Of a DNA stretch of 32,258 nt, positions 29,879-32,258 are shown piece after piece. The notes beneath the pieces were generated by a model, which saw nothing but the letters and a program-made list of their open reading frames with translations, ran no database searches and had not been told where the DNA came from. Numbering within the stretch: the stretch's first letter is position 1; each line of letters begins with the position of its first letter. The stretch is from Lachnospiraceae bacterium. GTDB lineage: Bacteria; Bacillota; Clostridia; Lachnospirales; Lachnospiraceae. The stretch is from contig JAILKH010000190.1 in assembly GCA_024693925.1 (NCBI GenBank), positions 1 through 32,258 of the forward strand, written 5' to 3'. Made by a program: the position numbers and the translations under genes.

Positions 29879-32258
29879 GGGAAAGTTTAACAGAATTAAG
29901 CTGTTCAGGAGCCTGGGGGTACGTATATTTTTGATCATATGTATCGTAGGTATCGTACCCGCGGCTATATTACGTAATATACTTTTAAACAGTTATGAAA
30001 CAAGAGCCATATCAGTGAGAAAGGGTGAAATTCAGAATCAGTGTATGATCCTGGCCGATCATCTTGTTACCTATGGATATTTAACAGATCAGTCTTCCGA
30101 AGTAGTTAATGCTGAACTGGAACAATTCTCATCTCTATATAATGGTCGTATTATGATCATTGACGGTAATCTTAAGATAATCAAGGATACTTATTCCATT
30201 AGTCAGGGCAAGATAATGATATCGGAAGAAATATTGCGCTGCTTTGACAAAGATACCATTTCAAAACATGATAAGATAAACCAATATATTGAATTTACCA
30301 CACCGATAACGGATCATGAAACCGGAACCGTACTTGGTGTTATTCTTACGAGCATTTCTACCGAAAGTATAGCCAAGACGATAGAGATAATGAGTCGACA
30401 GGCATACATTTTCGAAATAATTATTTCGGTTATTATCATAAGTTTTTCGTTTTTTGTATCCATAAGTCTTATTAAACCCTTCAGGGATATAAATACTGCG
30501 ATAATTCAGGTGGAGGAAGGCTTTACGGAAGAGAAGATATCGGTTCCCGTATATAATGAAACGGAATCCATTGCGGCTTCTTTTAATAAACTTACGGAGA
30601 AGATGAACACACTTGAATCCTCTCGTCAGGAATTTGTTTCCAATGTCTCTCATGAATTAAAAACCCCCATTACCTCCGTTAAGGTGCTTGCCGATTCTTT
30701 ATTGTCCCAGGATAATGTGCCGGTAGAAATATACCGGGAGTTTATGGAGGACATCACCAATGAGATAGATCGTGAGGATAAGATCATTAACGATCTTCTG
30801 TCGCTGGTTAAGCTGGATAAGCAGGCGGGAAGTCTTATGAATATTTCCGTTGTTGATATAAACAGTATGATCGAGGACATAATAAAGAGAGTTCGTCCCA
30901 TAGCGGACAGGGCAAAGGTTGAACTTATTCTTGAAAGTATACGCCCGGTAAGTGCGGAGATTGATGAGATAAAGCTTTCCCTGGCTATAATGAATGTGAT
31001 AGAGAACGGAATTAAATATAATAAAGAAAACGGATGGGTGAAGGTTAGTGTAGACGCCGATGCCCAGTTCTTTACGGTTATAATTTCGGATTGCGGTATC
31101 GGTATCCCTCAGGATTCACTGGCTCACATATATGAAAGATTTTATCGCGTGGACAAATCCCACTCAAGAGAGATAGGGGGTACCGGTCTTGGACTTGCCA
31201 TTACAAGAAATACCGTTCTTATGCATGACGGAGCTATCAAGGTTGAAAGCAGTGAGGGAGTAGGAACCACTTTTACCATAAAGATACCTAAAAATCACGT
31301 GACAGTCGTTCCCAAACCGGATACAGTTTCCGGGAAAAGTAAAAAGCCGAGGGTCTCCAAGGCAATAAAAAATGTTATGATGGTCTTTCTGATTTCCGGG
31401 CTGATTTTTGGCCTTTCCGGATGTGCTCATAACAAAGAAAATTCGGTCGCCGCTTCGGAGAATGTTTACAGTATTTATTATCCGGTGAAAGAAAACAGAG
31501 GTGTGAAGCCGGTAAAGAAGGAATTATTAAGTCAAAACAGTGATGAGATCATTAATGAACTCCTTGATCTTATGTCGGATCAGCCCGGAGATTATGAACT
31601 TAAACCTACCATTCCGGAGGATGTTCCGGTTTATTCCGTGAGCTTAAATGAAGGTTTGCTGGTTCTTGATTTTGGCTCTGAGTATTATAAGATAACCGGC
31701 CGGGAAGAAATCCTAAGGCGGGCGGCTATTGTAAGAACCCTTGACCAGTGTTCGGAGATAAAGGAGATATCTTTTACCGTTGAGGGTTCTCCGTTAAATG
31801 ATTCCGGTGGGAACCCTGTGGGAATGATGACCGCCGATATGTTCATTGACAATGCGGGGGATGAGATAAATTCCTATGAGCGTATTAAGCTGGTACTTTA
31901 TTATGCCAATGAGGAGGGAGACAGACTTATTAAAACCACGGAAGCCATTGCGTATAATTCAAATATTTCCATGGAGAAGATAGTAAGCGAACGAGTGCTG
32001 TCCGGGCCTTTGTCATATGGAGTATTTCCGGTTACAAATCCTGAAGTGAAGCTCCTAAGTGTTTCTACTAAGGACGGAGTGTGTTATGTAAACTTAAGTA
32101 AGGAGTTCCTTACTAAGAAGGGTAAGCTTTCCGATGAAGTAGTATTATATTCTTTTGTTAATTCCCTGACCGAGCTTCCAAATGTTAATAAGGTACAATT
32201 TATGATAGATTCGGAAACCGAGATTTCTTTTGGAGATCATACTTATTTGGATGAACCC
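29835..32258 (+). CDS. Sensor histidine kinase fused in frame to a lipoprotein-like GerMN module (3' end outside window)
   Basis: The frame is open from the ATG at 29835 to the window end (808 codons). Residues 1-470 form a standard sensor kinase: membrane helix 1 (about 27-50), a sensor domain, helix 2 (about 188-213), HAMP, the H box NVSHELKTP with H273, the N box NVIENGIKYN, and the G boxes DCGIGIP and GGTGLGLAI. The kinase should end after IKIPKNH near residue 495. The same frame continues through KKPRVSKAIKN into MMVFLISGLIFGLSGCA, a perfect lipoprotein signal with lipobox Cys530, then two GerMN domains (about 560-690 and 695-808). GerMN modules occur in sporulation GerM and in LpqB-type envelope lipoproteins. 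Either one three-helix protein is made, or an internal ATG (31377) also starts a separate lipoprotein. The start overlaps the regulator gene and has only a weak ribosome binding site. Confidence 0.88.
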   Translation, partial: MFKQNGVSGIISAVRGKFNRIKLFRSLGVRIFLIICIVGIVPAAILRNILLNSYETRAISVRKGEIQNQCMILADHLVTYGYLTDQSSEVVNAELEQFSSLYNGRIMIIDGNLKIIKDTYSISQGKIMISEEILRCFDKDTISKHDKINQYIEFTTPITDHETGTVLGVILTSISTESIAKTIEIMSRQAYIFEIIISVIIISFSFFVSISLIKPFRDINTAIIQVEEGFTEEKISVPVYNETESIAASFNKLTEKMNTLESSRQEFVSNVSHELKTPITSVKVLADSLLSQDNVPVEIYREFMEDITNEIDREDKIINDLLSLVKLDKQAGSLMNISVVDINSMIEDIIKRVRPIADRAKVELILESIRPVSAEIDEIKLSLAIMNVIENGIKYNKENGWVKVSVDADAQFFTVIISDCGIGIPQDSLAHIYERFYRVDKSHSREIGGTGLGLAITRNTVLMHDGAIKVESSEGVGTTFTIKIPKNHVTVVPKPDTVSGKSKKPRVSKAIKNVMMVFLISGLIFGLSGCAHNKENSVAASENVYSIYYPVKENRGVKPVKKELLSQNSDEIINELLDLMSDQPGDYELKPTIPEDVPVYSVSLNEGLLVLDFGSEYYKITGREEILRRAAIVRTLDQCSEIKEISFTVEGSPLNDSGGNPVGMMTADMFIDNAGDEINSYERIKLVLYYANEEGDRLIKTTEAIAYNSNISMEKIVSERVLSGPLSYGVFPVTNPEVKLLSVSTKDGVCYVNLSKEFLTKKGKLSDEVVLYSFVNSLTELPNVNKVQFMIDSETEISFGDHTYLDEP

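Overview
The window comes from a low-GC, Gram-positive anaerobe of the Clostridia, most likely a Lachnospiraceae member. The evidence is the Firmicutes order cysE-cysS-mrnC-rlmB-sigH, mini-RNase III, a Firmicutes-style elongator tRNA-Met, lipoproteins with lipoboxes, AAGGAGG-type ribosome binding sites, and small families (DUF1294, DUF5721-like) common in that group. The assignment rests on gene content only.

Layout. Positions 1-405: a 26-bp hairpin-forming tandem repeat, a terminator and tRNA-Met on the minus strand with its promoter. Positions 713-6730: an unknown lipoprotein, then a housekeeping run: ispF, cysE, cysS, mrnC, rlmB, sigH. Positions 6805-6975: tRNA-Thr(GGT) with its own promoter and terminator. 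Positions 7238-16132: a type VII secretion (T7SSb-like) locus with an EssC-type triple-ATPase motor, a YukD-like ubiquitin-fold protein, four WXG100-superfamily proteins, a membrane protein with vWA and FHA domains, and a lipase-fold probable effector. EssB/YukC, EsaA/YueB and EssA are not recognisable. Positions 16134-18328 (minus strand): DUF5721-like, DUF1294 and argG. Positions 18329-22733: a divergent regulatory region, a GNAT acetyltransferase preceded by Shine-Dalgarno-like tandem repeats, then argJ, argB, argD; argC is absent. Positions 22737-26034: an orphan solute-binding protein and a membrane-anchored HtrA protease. Positions 26182-32258: a pseudokinase with two FHA domains, a ComEA-like lipoprotein, an OmpR-type response regulator, and a histidine kinase whose reading frame runs without a stop into a lipoprotein-like GerMN module, off the right edge.

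How the genes work together. The housekeeping block links isoprenoid precursor synthesis, cysteine synthesis and charging, and rRNA maturation to a SigH-type sigma factor. The T7SS block looks like one transcription unit: motor, small helical partners, a scaffold or phosphothreonine-reading membrane component, and a cargo enzyme. The arg block converts glutamate to ornithine and citrulline to argininosuccinate; its two arms diverge from a shared palindromic promoter region. The distal block concerns envelope sensing, proteolysis and DNA binding.

Most unusual observations: the histidine kinase-GerMN fusion; the T7SS locus that lacks the usual membrane subunits but has a vWA-TM-FHA protein; the lipase with a C-terminal WXG100-like segment; the pseudokinase-FHA-FHA protein; and the tandem SD-like leader of the acetyltransferase gene. 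Domain calls were made by eye from sequence motifs; no database search was run.
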